Source of the DNA: Nocardioides sp. BGMRC 2183
Lineage (GTDB): Bacteria; Actinomycetota; Actinomycetes; Propionibacteriales; Nocardioidaceae
Assembly (NCBI GenBank): GCA_008123405.1
Contig: VSSA01000020.1
Location: forward strand, 18,244-82,243
Reading direction: 5' to 3'
Length of the DNA: 64,000 nucleotides
The notes under the pieces were generated by a model, which worked only from the letters and a program-made list of their open reading frames with translations, was not told the DNA's origin and did not search any database. Within the stretch, counting starts at the first letter, position 1; every line of letters starts with the position of its first letter. Both the position numbers and the translations under genes were made by a program. This document shows positions 7,854 to 17,990 of the stretch, piece by piece.

Positions 7854-9167
7854 TCAGGTTCGTCGTTGGTAGCGGTGGTCGCCGCTGGCTAGTCGGGTGA
7901 CTTCGTAGGCGGGGTCGTGTGCGAGGTGGTGGTGGAAGGAGCAGAGCAGGACGCCGTCTTTGAGGTCGGTCTTTCCGCCTTGGGACCAGGGGTCCAGATG
8001 GTGTGCTTCACACCAGCGGGCGGGGATGGTGCACCCTTCGGCCCGGCAGCACTTGTCCCGCAATCGCAATGCTTTGCGCTGCGCGGGTGAGAACAGCCGC
8101 TGGGCGCGCCCCAGGTCCAGGACCTCGGACTTCCCGCCCAGCACCACGGGCAAGATGCGGGCGGTGCACGCCAGGCGACGGGCGTGGGCGGCACTGATCT
8201 GCTGCTCCCCGTCCTGGAGGGGGTCGAGGAGGCCGGCGGCGCCGAGGTCCTTGGTGAGTTGGTCGTGGTCGATGTTCACGACCACCGTGGTCGCATCCCC
8301 ACCATGGGCGGGCAACTTGTTGGGGTCGAGGTGCTCCAACAACGCACAGAACGCCAGGCCCCGGGCGCGGTGCTGCGGCAGCCGTTCCGCATCCGGATTC
8401 CCCGCACCCGCCTGACCTGTCTCGGTGCTGAGGGAGTGTTGGCGGGGTGAGGTGTAGGCATCGAGATACGTCGCGAGCCGCGCGGCGATCGGGTCGGGCA
8501 CCAAGGCGGTGATCCGGGTCAATCCGGGGGTGTCACCGTGGGGTCGCATCTTCAGCGAGGTCTTCGCACGGGCGGCCGCGTCCAGGGCGGCCAGACGTTT
8601 CGCGTCCTCGGCCTCAGCGACCTCGGGGGCGATGACGTGGAGGATGCGGTCGGCCAGCAGCCGCAGGTGACGCGGACCGAACCCACCCTCAGGCACCTCG
8701 TCCATCTCGCCGGTCCCCAACCCCACCAGATGAACCTCGGCCCGGGTCCGCGCATCGGCGTCGATCCGGGCCGGCAACGCATCCAGACCGGCCACGATCA
8801 CCCGCGCCTGCTCCAACGACAACGCCCCGCGTGCCATCGCTTCTGCCACCAGCGGCCACGCCCGGTCCACCGACCCAGCGACCTTGAGCTCCGAGCGCAA
8901 CCGGACCGGTTCGGTCCCGGTCTGCAACGCCACCCACCCCGCGACATCCCGCGCCCCATGCACCGACGCAACATCAGCAGACGCCGCCATCGTCCGCATC
9001 CGCAACTCGACCACCTGCGCCTCCAGCGCGACCAGCTCGACCAACAGCCGCTCCCGATCGCTCTGCGACAGGAACCCCGGCTGCGCCTCAGCCACCCCCG
9101 CCAACCCGGCCCGTGCGTCCAGGACCGCGGTGGTGATGCGGTCGGTGCGGGTGCCGAGGATCGACAT
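7854..9167 (-). CDS. DUF222 / HNH endonuclease domain protein (13E12 family)
   Basis: 437 residues. The N-terminal two thirds form the helical DUF222 region (for example ARDVAGWVALQTGTEPVRLRSELKVA and RGALSLEQARVIVAGLDALPA), and the C-terminus is an HNH nuclease: RDKCCRAEGCTIPARWCEAHHLDPWSQGGKTDLKDGVLLCSFHHHLAHD, with Cys pairs that would bind zinc and the EAHH and FHHH metal/catalytic histidines. This is the actinobacterial 13E12 repeat family, often multicopy. ATG at 9167. The promoter region holds a LexA-like box (9218-9233), matching the known SOS control of mycobacterial members. A second family member begins at 63526. Confidence 0.92.
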   Translation of the reverse strand: MSILGTRTDRITTAVLDARAGLAGVAEAQPGFLSQSDRERLLVELVALEAQVVELRMRTMAASADVASVHGARDVAGWVALQTGTEPVRLRSELKVAGSVDRAWPLVAEAMARGALSLEQARVIVAGLDALPARIDADARTRAEVHLVGLGTGEMDEVPEGGFGPRHLRLLADRILHVIAPEVAEAEDAKRLAALDAAARAKTSLKMRPHGDTPGLTRITALVPDPIAARLATYLDAYTSPRQHSLSTETGQAGAGNPDAERLPQHRARGLAFCALLEHLDPNKLPAHGGDATTVVVNIDHDQLTKDLGAAGLLDPLQDGEQQISAAHARRLACTARILPVVLGGKSEVLDLGRAQRLFSPAQRKALRLRDKCCRAEGCTIPARWCEAHHLDPWSQGGKTDLKDGVLLCSFHHHLAHDPAYEVTRLASGDHRYQRRT

Positions 9168-9204
9168 GGAAACGGGCCTTCCGAGAGGCGATTCGGTAGC
9201 CCTG

Positions 9205-9233
9205 ATTCTACGCCGCTTCGAACTGGTGTTCTA
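9205..9233 (-). promoter_or_regulatory. LexA (SOS) box overlapping the promoter of the HNH gene
   Basis: TCGAACTGGTGTTCTA at 9218-9233 matches the actinobacterial SOS box pattern TCGAAC-N4-GTTCGA at all but one arm position. Read leftward, TAGAAC (9228-9233) and TAGAAT (9205-9210) are separated by exactly 17 bases and form good -35 and -10 hexamers for the HNH gene whose start is at 9167. LexA bound there would occlude the -35. Confidence 0.72.
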
Positions 9234-9331
9234 CCCGTCACGGAACCCTGTGGAACACCGTTTCTGCAGGTCATCCTGTGGATACCAAATGGGCCAACCG
9301 GTGGCCCGCGCGGCAAACGGGGCAACACGCC

Positions 9332-10237
9332 TCAGCCCCCGACGACCGCCACCACGAGCACCCCGCCCGCCGCCACCACCCCGACGGCCGCCACCATCAG
9401 GACCAGCCGCGGCCAGCGCCCGACCACCCGTTCGAGCACCTGATAGAGCCCACTGATCGCCAGCACGGCCACACTCACGTGCAGCAGCAGCGCTATCGAG
9501 ACGCCGAGCACGACCCCCGCCACGGCGAACCGTCCCCAGGCCAGGCCGAGCAGCAACGGGATCACCACGGCCCCCGCCGCTCCACCGATCAGCTCCGCCC
9601 ACCACGGGCGGGCGCCCATCCAGGGCAGCCAGGACACGACGTCGAGGAGATCCAGCGTCGCGATGGTGCCGAGCAGCGCCACCAGCAGCAGGGAACCGAA
9701 GCCGACGATCCGATACCGCCAGCGCTGTGCACTGCCCCACGGCGAGCCGTCGGCGAAGGTCCCGAGTGTGACCGCCGACCAGACCAGCCAGCGTCGCACC
9801 AGACCGGTGCCGCAGTCGCGCATCGCGTCCCGGAAGACCCGGTCCGCCTCGGCACGGTCGATCCGGTGCCCCGCGACGCTCACGTAATCCGGCTCGGCCG
9901 AGGCGTCGGCGACCAGTCCGTCGTGGATCAGCGCGGCGGGGAGGTGCCGTCCGGTCTTCGGCACCAGCCAGGTGAAGACCGCCGGCACCGAGGCGAGGTC
10001 GGTGGGCACCCGGCCGAGGTGGGCCGGCACCAGGATCAGGCCCAGCCCGGCGTCGTCGTACCCGAGCCGACGGAGCATCATGAACCGGTCCGCGTCCGCC
10101 CGGTCGCCCACCGCGGGGTCCAGTCGCTCGAGCACGATCTGCGGGCGGCGCGTGACGTCGTACGGCTCCTCGTCGGTGCCGCCGTCGAAGAACCGCTCGG
10201 GCTGTGCCGTACTCGCCGGCGCCATCCCGGAGACCAT
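9332..10237 (-). CDS. DUF1353 domain membrane protein
   Basis: About 301 residues. The first half carries the DUF1353 signature: VPTDLASVPAVFTWLVPKTGRHLPAALIHDGL, then DRAEADRVFRDAMRDCG. The second half has about four hydrophobic segments (FGSLLLVALLGTIATLDLLDVV, ELIGGAAGAVVIPLLLGLAWG, VAGVVLGVSIALLLHVSVAVLAI, VLMVAAVGVVAAGGVLVVAVVGG). Function of DUF1353 is unknown; it is often found in phage-related or envelope proteins. The start is uncertain: ATG at 10237 follows GGAGG at rather long spacing, while ATG at 10279 would abut the divergent ppsR start. Nothing in the context explains its role. Confidence 0.75.
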   Translation of the reverse strand: MVSGMAPASTAQPERFFDGGTDEEPYDVTRRPQIVLERLDPAVGDRADADRFMMLRRLGYDDAGLGLILVPAHLGRVPTDLASVPAVFTWLVPKTGRHLPAALIHDGLVADASAEPDYVSVAGHRIDRAEADRVFRDAMRDCGTGLVRRWLVWSAVTLGTFADGSPWGSAQRWRYRIVGFGSLLLVALLGTIATLDLLDVVSWLPWMGARPWWAELIGGAAGAVVIPLLLGLAWGRFAVAGVVLGVSIALLLHVSVAVLAISGLYQVLERVVGRWPRLVLMVAAVGVVAAGGVLVVAVVGG

Positions 10238-10293
10238 GGTCCGATTCTCGACCTCCGGAGCACCAGGCGCCAGCACCATGGATGATGGTCCGC

Positions 10294-11118
10294 ATGGGTG
10301 AGCGCGCTGAGCGGCCGGCGGTGCCGGTCTTCTTCCTCTCCGACAGCACCGGGATCAGCGCGGAGACGATGGGCAACGCACTGCTCATCCAGTTCCCCGA
10401 CCAGGTCTTCGACCGCACCACCATCCCCTTCATCACCACCGTCGAGGCGGCCGAGGAGGTGGTCGCGAGACTGGATGCGGCGATGGACGGCCCGGTCACG
10501 CCGCTGGCCTTCAGCACCGCCGCCGAAGACACGATCCGTGCCGCCCTGCGGGCCACCAAGGCGCCGATCATCGACTTCTTCGAGATGCACATGAGTCGGA
10601 TCGAGGAGATCCTCGGCCAACAGGGCGTGCACCAGGCGGCCCGACTGCACGGCGTCGGCGACATCAAGCGCTACAACTCCCGGATGGCCGCCGTCGAGTT
10701 CACCATCGAGCACGACGACGGCCAGTCGCTGCGTGCGTTGGACAAGGCCGACGTGATCCTGCTGGCCCCCTCGCGCTGCGGCAAGACCCCGACCAGCATG
10801 TACCTCGCCCTGCAACACGGGCTGTACGTCGCCAACTACCCGCTGGTCGACGAGGACCTGGAGGCCGACGAGCTGCCCCGCCCGGTCCGGGAGTTCCGCG
10901 ATCGCTGCTTCGGGATGACCACCACTGTCGACCGGCTGGCACGGGTCCGCAACGAGCGACGCCCCGGCTCCAAGTACGCCACCCCGGACCAGTGCCGGTG
11001 GGAGCTGCGCCGCGCGGCCGCCCTCTTCGCGAAGCACCAGGTGCCCGTGGTGGACTCCTCGGCACGATCGGTGGAGGAGATCTCCACGGTGATCCTGCAG
11101 ACCCTCAAGAAGAAGTGA
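10294..11118 (+). CDS. ppsR: PEP synthase regulatory protein, bifunctional kinase/pyrophosphorylase (DUF299)
   Basis: 274 residues. The family start VFFLSDSTGISAETMGNALLIQFP is clear, and the P-loop-like motif APSRCGKTPTS lies at about residue 158-168. In characterised members this protein phosphorylates and dephosphorylates PEP synthase (or PPDK) on a Thr next to the catalytic His, switching it off and on with ADP and phosphate. The target gene ppsA follows after 6 bases, so the pair is an operon. ATGs at 10282 and 10285 are also in frame; 10294 was chosen because homologues begin just before VFFLSDS. Confidence 0.92.
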   Translation: MGERAERPAVPVFFLSDSTGISAETMGNALLIQFPDQVFDRTTIPFITTVEAAEEVVARLDAAMDGPVTPLAFSTAAEDTIRAALRATKAPIIDFFEMHMSRIEEILGQQGVHQAARLHGVGDIKRYNSRMAAVEFTIEHDDGQSLRALDKADVILLAPSRCGKTPTSMYLALQHGLYVANYPLVDEDLEADELPRPVREFRDRCFGMTTTVDRLARVRNERRPGSKYATPDQCRWELRRAAALFAKHQVPVVDSSARSVEEISTVILQTLKKK

Positions 11119-11124
11119 GATGCG

Positions 11125-13566
<2,442 letters not shown>

Positions 13567-13576
13567 CCTGGCTGCG

Positions 13577-14734
13577 GTGACGTCGACGATGCGGCGCGAC
13601 CCGTTCGCGGTCGTCGTCGGCCTGCTCTTCGTCGCCGGGTGGGCCGCGAACCACTTCGCGGCGATGCTGCCGGTGCTGCGGGAGAGCGAAGGGCTGTCCG
13701 CGACCGCGGTCGGCGGCGCGTTCGGGATCTACGCCCTGGGCCTGCTGCCGGGGCTGCTCGGTGGCGGCGGGCTCTCGGACCGGGTCGGCCGCCGCGTGGT
13801 GGTGCTCACCGGCAGCACGGTCGCGGCCTGCGGCAACCTGCTGATGCTGCTGTGGCACCCGGCGGCGGGCGTCTACACGGGACGACTGGTGGTCGGGATC
13901 GGGGTCGGACTCACCATGAGCGCCGGCACCGCTTGGGCCGGCGACCTTCGCGGTCGACGCGGTACGACGGTCGCTGGCGCCGCCCTCACCGCAGGTTTCG
14001 CGTGCGGACCGCTGGTCTCCGGGCTGATCGCCCAGTTCGTGCCGGGTGGGCCGGCCCTCGTCGTACCGTTCGCGCTCAGCGTGGCAGGGTCGCTGTCCGC
14101 GGTGACGGTCGCGGTGCGGATGCGGGAGCCGGCGCACCACGGAACGGTCGAGGGTGCCGTCGACCCCGCTGACGCGGGCGATCGGAGGGTCGGACGGGCC
14201 CTGGCCCGCTCACTGCCCATGGCTTTGTGGGTCTTCGCCTCCGTGACGGTGCCGATCGTGGTGCTCGCGAGCCGGGTCGGCGGCGCGCACGCCGGGCCGT
14301 GGGTGCCGGGCGTCGCTTCGGCGCTCACCCTCGGATGTGGACTGGCGATCCAGGTGGTCGCCCGCCGCGCCGGCTGGGGCCCCCGGTCGGGGATCGTCGG
14401 CGCGCTGCTGGCAGCGGTCGGGTTCATCGGTGCGGTGGTGGTCGACACCACGGCCGACGTACCGCTGCTGGTGGTGGTCGCGATCGTCCTCGGCTCGGCG
14501 TACGGGCTCTGCCTGCGGGCAGGCCTGATGGACGTGGACCGATGGACCCCGCCGGAGCACCGCGGGCTGACCATCGGTGTCTTCTACGTCTGCACCTATC
14601 TGGGCTTCGGTCTGCCGGCACTGCTGGAGGCCCTGCGGGGGCCGATCGGCACCGCGCGACCGCTGCTGGTCCTCGCCGGCGCGGCGCTCTGCATGGCAGC
14701 GCTGCGGGCGGTCCAGCTGCGCGATCGCCGGTGA
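13577..14734 (+). CDS. MFS transporter
   Basis: About 385 residues with 12 hydrophobic segments. The major-facilitator loop 2-3 motif appears as GGGGLSDRVGRRVVV, and YTGRLVVGIGVGLTMSAGTAW fits segment 4. The second half repeats the pattern. GTG at 13577 lies 10 bases after the ppsA stop (ATG at 13589 is the alternative), so it may be co-transcribed with ppsR-ppsA. Substrate is unknown; it looks like a drug or metabolite exporter of the 12-segment type. It is convergent with the MRF-like gene. Confidence 0.85.
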   Translation: MTSTMRRDPFAVVVGLLFVAGWAANHFAAMLPVLRESEGLSATAVGGAFGIYALGLLPGLLGGGGLSDRVGRRVVVLTGSTVAACGNLLMLLWHPAAGVYTGRLVVGIGVGLTMSAGTAWAGDLRGRRGTTVAGAALTAGFACGPLVSGLIAQFVPGGPALVVPFALSVAGSLSAVTVAVRMREPAHHGTVEGAVDPADAGDRRVGRALARSLPMALWVFASVTVPIVVLASRVGGAHAGPWVPGVASALTLGCGLAIQVVARRAGWGPRSGIVGALLAAVGFIGAVVVDTTADVPLLVVVAIVLGSAYGLCLRAGLMDVDRWTPPEHRGLTIGVFYVCTYLGFGLPALLEALRGPIGTARPLLVLAGAALCMAALRAVQLRDRR

Positions 14735-14745
14735 CCGTGCTCAGC

Positions 14746-15837
14746 TCACGCTGCCCGGTCGATCGGCCCCAGCCAGGGCTCCAGTCCGTCCCACCCCTCG
14801 TCCCAGACCAGCCCCTTGGCCGCCACTTCGTCGTCGGTGATCAGACTGCGACCGAACGCGGCGCGGATCGCCGGGCGCGGGTCGGGCTCGCCGGGCAGCG
14901 GGTCGAGGCCGACCATCTGGATCCGGGTGACCCGCTCGGAGCGCCCCCACCGACCGGCCGTGCCGACGCTGGCCTGACCTCCTGCCGCGGCCCAGGCACA
15001 GATGTCGTCGGGGCGGGTCGGTAGCCAGAAGCAGCCGCGCGAGCGGCGCGGCCCGCCCCCGATGACGGCGAGCTCGTCGGTGAACCGGATCGGGTGCAGC
15101 GGTCGCGGTGAGACGAGCTCGAGTCGCCACGCGCCCGGTGTGGCGGCCAGCGGCAGTGGCCCGCGTCGTACGGCGCCGACCCAGGTTTCGGTGCGCAGAT
15201 GGTGGTGGACTCCGGCGACCAGACGGGTCGCGTCCAGGGCCGAGGCGTCGGTGACCACGGGGACGTCCGGCCGGGCGAGCAGCCGGAGCGCGGCGAGCTC
15301 CGCGTCGGTCGGCTCCTCGGTGAGGCAGACGGTGTCGGCGTACTCGACCAGGGAGCAGGCGACCTCGGCCACCCCTCGCCGATCCTCCGGCGAGGTCGCC
15401 AACCCACGCTCGTCGAGCAGATCGTCGCCGAACAGGTCGGCACGGAGCGTCGCGCCGTCCAGCGCGGTCACCGACGCCGCCACCGTCAGGTACGGCGCCA
15501 CCGCGGGCCGGGCGGCCAGCACCCGGCAGACCTGGTCCGGCTCGGCGGCGATCGGGAGCGCGGCGACGATGCCGCGCCAGCGCCCGTCCTCGGCCAGCCG
15601 TGCCAGCGTCGGCACGATGTCCTCCCGGATCGCGCACGGGACGCAGGCATGGGCCAGGTCGATCACCTTCCGCTCCCGGACGCCCTGCAGGTCGCTGACC
15701 GTCCGGGTCAGCGTGTGCCGCTCTGGATCGATGGTGTGCTGCACCGCGACGGTGTCGGGCAGGTCCAGTTGCAGGGAGACGCTCGCCGAGAGCAGGGGGC
15801 GCTCGGCGACGCCGCTGATCAGGATGACGGGGACCAC
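14746..15837 (-). CDS. mrf: MRF-like COG0523/CobW-family protein (ribosome-hibernation-type), Zur-controlled
   Basis: 363 residues from GTG 15837, which follows GGAAGGGAAG. LAHACVPCAIREDIVPTLARL (Cys65-x-x-Cys68) corresponds to the CxxC metal motif of COG0523 metallochaperones, and the C-terminal part (VSPRPLHPIRF...GCFWLPTRPDDICAWAAAGGQ) is a CobW_C domain. The overall pattern matches the actinobacterial MRF group, whose mycobacterial member acts in ribosome hibernation during zinc starvation. No GxxGxGK[ST] P-loop is visible in the N-terminal strand (VPVILISGVAERPLL), so GTPase activity cannot be assumed. A perfect Zur/Fur-type palindrome lies just upstream. Starts further upstream (ATG 15873) would put the coding region inside that box. 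Confidence 0.82.
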   Translation of the reverse strand: MVPVILISGVAERPLLSASVSLQLDLPDTVAVQHTIDPERHTLTRTVSDLQGVRERKVIDLAHACVPCAIREDIVPTLARLAEDGRWRGIVAALPIAAEPDQVCRVLAARPAVAPYLTVAASVTALDGATLRADLFGDDLLDERGLATSPEDRRGVAEVACSLVEYADTVCLTEEPTDAELAALRLLARPDVPVVTDASALDATRLVAGVHHHLRTETWVGAVRRGPLPLAATPGAWRLELVSPRPLHPIRFTDELAVIGGGPRRSRGCFWLPTRPDDICAWAAAGGQASVGTAGRWGRSERVTRIQMVGLDPLPGEPDPRPAIRAAFGRSLITDDEVAAKGLVWDEGWDGLEPWLGPIDRAA

Positions 15838-15857
15838 GGGTCCACTTCCCTTCCAAT

Positions 15858-15872
15858 TGAGAATGATTCTCA
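15858..15872 (-). promoter_or_regulatory. Zur-type operator
   Basis: TGAGAATGATTCTCA is a perfect 7-1-7 palindrome and closely resembles the actinobacterial Zur box (TGAAAATGATTTTCA-like). On the minus strand a possible -10 TAAGAT overlaps its upstream edge (15872-15877), so bound repressor would block the MRF-like gene 20 bases downstream. A Fur-type regulator could read the same sequence, but the target gene favours zinc. Confidence 0.8.
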
Positions 15873-15896
15873 TCTTAGGGGCTGTTGTCCGGTCTC

Positions 15897-15921
15897 GCAT
15901 GCCTTGTCCGCGGTGGGGTAC
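15897..15921 (+). promoter_or_regulatory. possible SigB-type stress promoter
   Basis: GCAT (15897-15900), 15 bases, then GGGTAC (15916-15921) fits the GNNT-N14-16-GGGTA[CT] pattern of actinobacterial SigB-like stress promoters, and lies 48 bases before the small Rho_N-type protein gene. Short motif, so chance occurrence is possible. Confidence 0.4.
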
Positions 15922-15969
15922 CGCGCTAAGCATGAGGTGGCAACGAGCCGCCCGAAGGAGGAGATTCAC

Positions 15970-16242
15970 ATGCCCGGCAGCAAGGACCCCGGCCCGAGCG
16001 TGAAGAACCCCGAGCAGTACGAGGAGCTCCGTGACCAGGGCGCCTCGAAGGAGAAGGCCGCGAGGATCTCCAACGCCTCGGCCGCCGAGGGTGAGGAGAC
16101 CGTCGGACGCCGCGGCGGCAAGGCCGGCTCCTACGACGACTGGACCGTCGACGAGCTCCAGGATCGCGCCGCTGAGATCGGCATCGAGGGACGCTCGGAC
16201 ATGAACAAGGACGAGTTGATCGACGCCCTGCGCAACCACTGA
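15970..16242 (+). CDS. small DUF7218/Rho_N-type protein
   Basis: 90 residues with an excellent AAGGAGGAG ribosome site. The N-terminus (PGSKDPGPSVKNPEQYEELRDQGASKEKAARISNA) is a charged helical region, followed by a glycine-rich linker (RRGGKAGS) and a C-terminal SAP/Rho_N-like helix pair (WTVDELQDRAAEIGIEGRSDMNKDELIDALRNH) of a type that binds nucleic acid. Similar short proteins are widespread in actinobacteria, sometimes annotated as Rho termination factor N-terminal domain proteins; function is not established. The possible SigB-like promoter suggests stress expression. It diverges from the Zur-controlled gene. Confidence 0.85.
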   Translation: MPGSKDPGPSVKNPEQYEELRDQGASKEKAARISNASAAEGEETVGRRGGKAGSYDDWTVDELQDRAAEIGIEGRSDMNKDELIDALRNH

Positions 16243-16264
16243 CCTCGCGGTCGGTCAACCGGCG

Positions 16265-16693
16265 TCAGGCGTAGAACGGGAAGGCCGGCGGGCGGAAGGC
16301 CCGTCGGTCACCAGCGCGCAGCACGCCCATCACGCACACCACCACGTGCACCACGGCGACCGCTGCGAGGACGACGATCGCGATGCCGATCGGGAAGAAC
16401 CCCTCCGCGGCCGCAGTCCCGTCCAGCAGAGTGATCGCCGCGAAGTGGACGACCAGCAACGGCACACTCACCACCACCATGGTCAGACCCCAGTTGGCTG
16501 CGTTGCGACCGTTCTCGGCCGCCGTCCCGCCGTGTCGACGCTGGTAGCGCCCCACCATCGCCATCAACAGCCCGACCGCCACCATCGCGATGATCGGGAT
16601 GCAGAGGAAGACGCCGAGGCCGCAGGCCCAGGAGAGCGCACCCGTCGGCCGCCGTCGGCGCGACGGTTGGTCGGAGGTCGGATCGGTGGGCAC
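16265..16693 (-). CDS. DUF4870-like membrane protein (copy 2)
   Basis: 142 residues from GTG 16693. Three or four hydrophobic segments flank the motif AAENGRNAANWGLTM, the H/N-x-x-N-W pattern of the DUF4870 (YvlD/Tic20-like small membrane protein) family. The C-terminus GDRRAFRPPAFPFYA resembles the end of the neighbouring copy (GRQQVFKAPAIPFLRAR). The two genes are tandem duplicates 20 bases apart on the same strand. Role unknown. The long upstream reading to 16825 overlaps the other copy and was rejected. Confidence 0.78.
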   Translation of the reverse strand: MPTDPTSDQPSRRRRPTGALSWACGLGVFLCIPIIAMVAVGLLMAMVGRYQRRHGGTAAENGRNAANWGLTMVVVSVPLLVVHFAAITLLDGTAAAEGFFPIGIAIVVLAAVAVVHVVVCVMGVLRAGDRRAFRPPAFPFYA

Positions 16694-16713
16694 CCGCGCG
16701 ACCCTAGACGATC

Positions 16714-17142
16714 TCAGCGTGCCCGGAGGAACGGGATAGCGGGCGCCTTGAACACCTGCTGCCTGCCGGCGCGGGTCATACCCATGATGGTGAACACGAG
16801 GTGGGCTACCGTGACCGCCGCCCACGTGCAGATGATCAGACCGAACGGGAAGAAGCCCTCGATCTCACCTCCGTCCGCTGTCAGCAGCGCCAGGAGTCCG
16901 AAGTGGGTGCCGACCAGGACCACCGTCAGCGTCACGTAGGTCAGCCCCCAGTTGGCGGCGTTGCGGCCGTTCTCGGCGGCCAGGCCGCCCTGCTTGCTCT
17001 GCACGTTGCCCACGATGCCCATCAGCGCGCCGGTGATCAGCGAGCCGACGAACGGCAGGCAGACGACGAGCACGCCGAAGCCGAGGCCCCAGGAGAGCGC
17101 CCCGGTGACCGGCTTGGGTGGTGGCTGCCAGTTCGTCGCCAT
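16714..17142 (-). CDS. DUF4870-like membrane protein (copy 1)
   Basis: 142 residues, the same length as its neighbour. A proline-rich N-terminal tail (MATNWQPPPKPVTG) precedes LSWGLGFGVLVVCLPFVGSLITGALMG, then AAENGRNAANWGLTYVTLTVVLVGTHFG and a final hydrophobic pair. The two copies share the order of segments and the AENGRNAANWGLT core, so they arose by duplication. It is separated by 10 bases from the upstream hydrolase gene on the same strand. Confidence 0.8.
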   Translation of the reverse strand: MATNWQPPPKPVTGALSWGLGFGVLVVCLPFVGSLITGALMGIVGNVQSKQGGLAAENGRNAANWGLTYVTLTVVLVGTHFGLLALLTADGGEIEGFFPFGLIICTWAAVTVAHLVFTIMGMTRAGRQQVFKAPAIPFLRAR

Positions 17143-17152
17143 GTGCGCATTC

Positions 17153-17947
17153 TTACCGCCGGGCGCGCGGGTTATGCGCGGCCACGTCCTCGCAGAGCAG
17201 CTGCGGCCACCGGGCGACGTCGGCCGGCGTATGCGCCACCTCCAGCCGGGCCTGGGGCAGCACCGCGACCAGCGCCTGCGCCGTGGAGACCGGATGCGCT
17301 GGGTCCTCGCTCCACGCCAGCACCGTCACCGGTACGTCGATGCCGGCGACGTCGGCGCCCGCCGGGAGGTCGGTCAGCGCAGCCCCGCGCAACAGCGACG
17401 GCAGCAGCCGCTCGGTGACATCGGGCACCGTCTCCGGCGCGTCCACCGTCGCCGGCGGTCGCGGCACCGCGCGGCCGGCCTCGACGAACGCCGCCATCCC
17501 GTCGGACTCGACCACCTGAGCGGCCCGCTCGTAGTCGGCTGCCTTCGCGGCCCGGGTCTCCCAGGCGGTCGGCGGCACCAGCAGGGTCAGACCGCGGAAC
17601 CGGCCGGGGTCCCGGACGGCTGCGTGCAGCAGGGTGCCGGTGCCCATCGACGGCCCCACCCCGTGCACCTGCTCGTCGGGGAACCAGTGGTCGAGCAGGC
17701 GCAGCAGGTCGTCGGCGAGGACCGACCACCGGTAGTCCGCGGGGACCTCACGCCCGGTGGAGCGGCCGTGCCCGCGGGCGTCGTACCGGAGGAGTCGGGT
17801 GCCGCTGAGCCCCCGACCGAGGTCGAGGTCGAGCAGGCGGTCGCGATAGCGGCTGGAGGTGAGGCCGTGGAGCTGGACGACGGGACAACCGCCTTCGTCG
17901 CTCAGCTCCACGTCGAGCTCGGCCCCGGGAACGGAGAAGGTCGGCAC
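17153..17947 (-). CDS. alpha/beta-hydrolase
   Basis: 264 residues. The fold is recognisable: VVQLHGLT (oxyanion HG at 27-28), YDARGHGRS (55-63), the nucleophile elbow GVGPSMGTG with Ser100, and a C-terminal acid and His (EDPAHP region and VAHTPAD). The residue before the nucleophile is Pro, giving GPSMG rather than the more usual GHSMG. Substrate unknown; closest in style to small esterases or lactonases. It diverges from the condensation/GNAT gene with 43 bases between starts. Confidence 0.85.
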   Translation of the reverse strand: MPTFSVPGAELDVELSDEGGCPVVQLHGLTSSRYRDRLLDLDLGRGLSGTRLLRYDARGHGRSTGREVPADYRWSVLADDLLRLLDHWFPDEQVHGVGPSMGTGTLLHAAVRDPGRFRGLTLLVPPTAWETRAAKAADYERAAQVVESDGMAAFVEAGRAVPRPPATVDAPETVPDVTERLLPSLLRGAALTDLPAGADVAGIDVPVTVLAWSEDPAHPVSTAQALVAVLPQARLEVAHTPADVARWPQLLCEDVAAHNPRARR

Positions 17948-17990
17948 GTCGGCTCCTGGGGAGAAATGCGAGTGGCTCTAGGCTAGCGAC

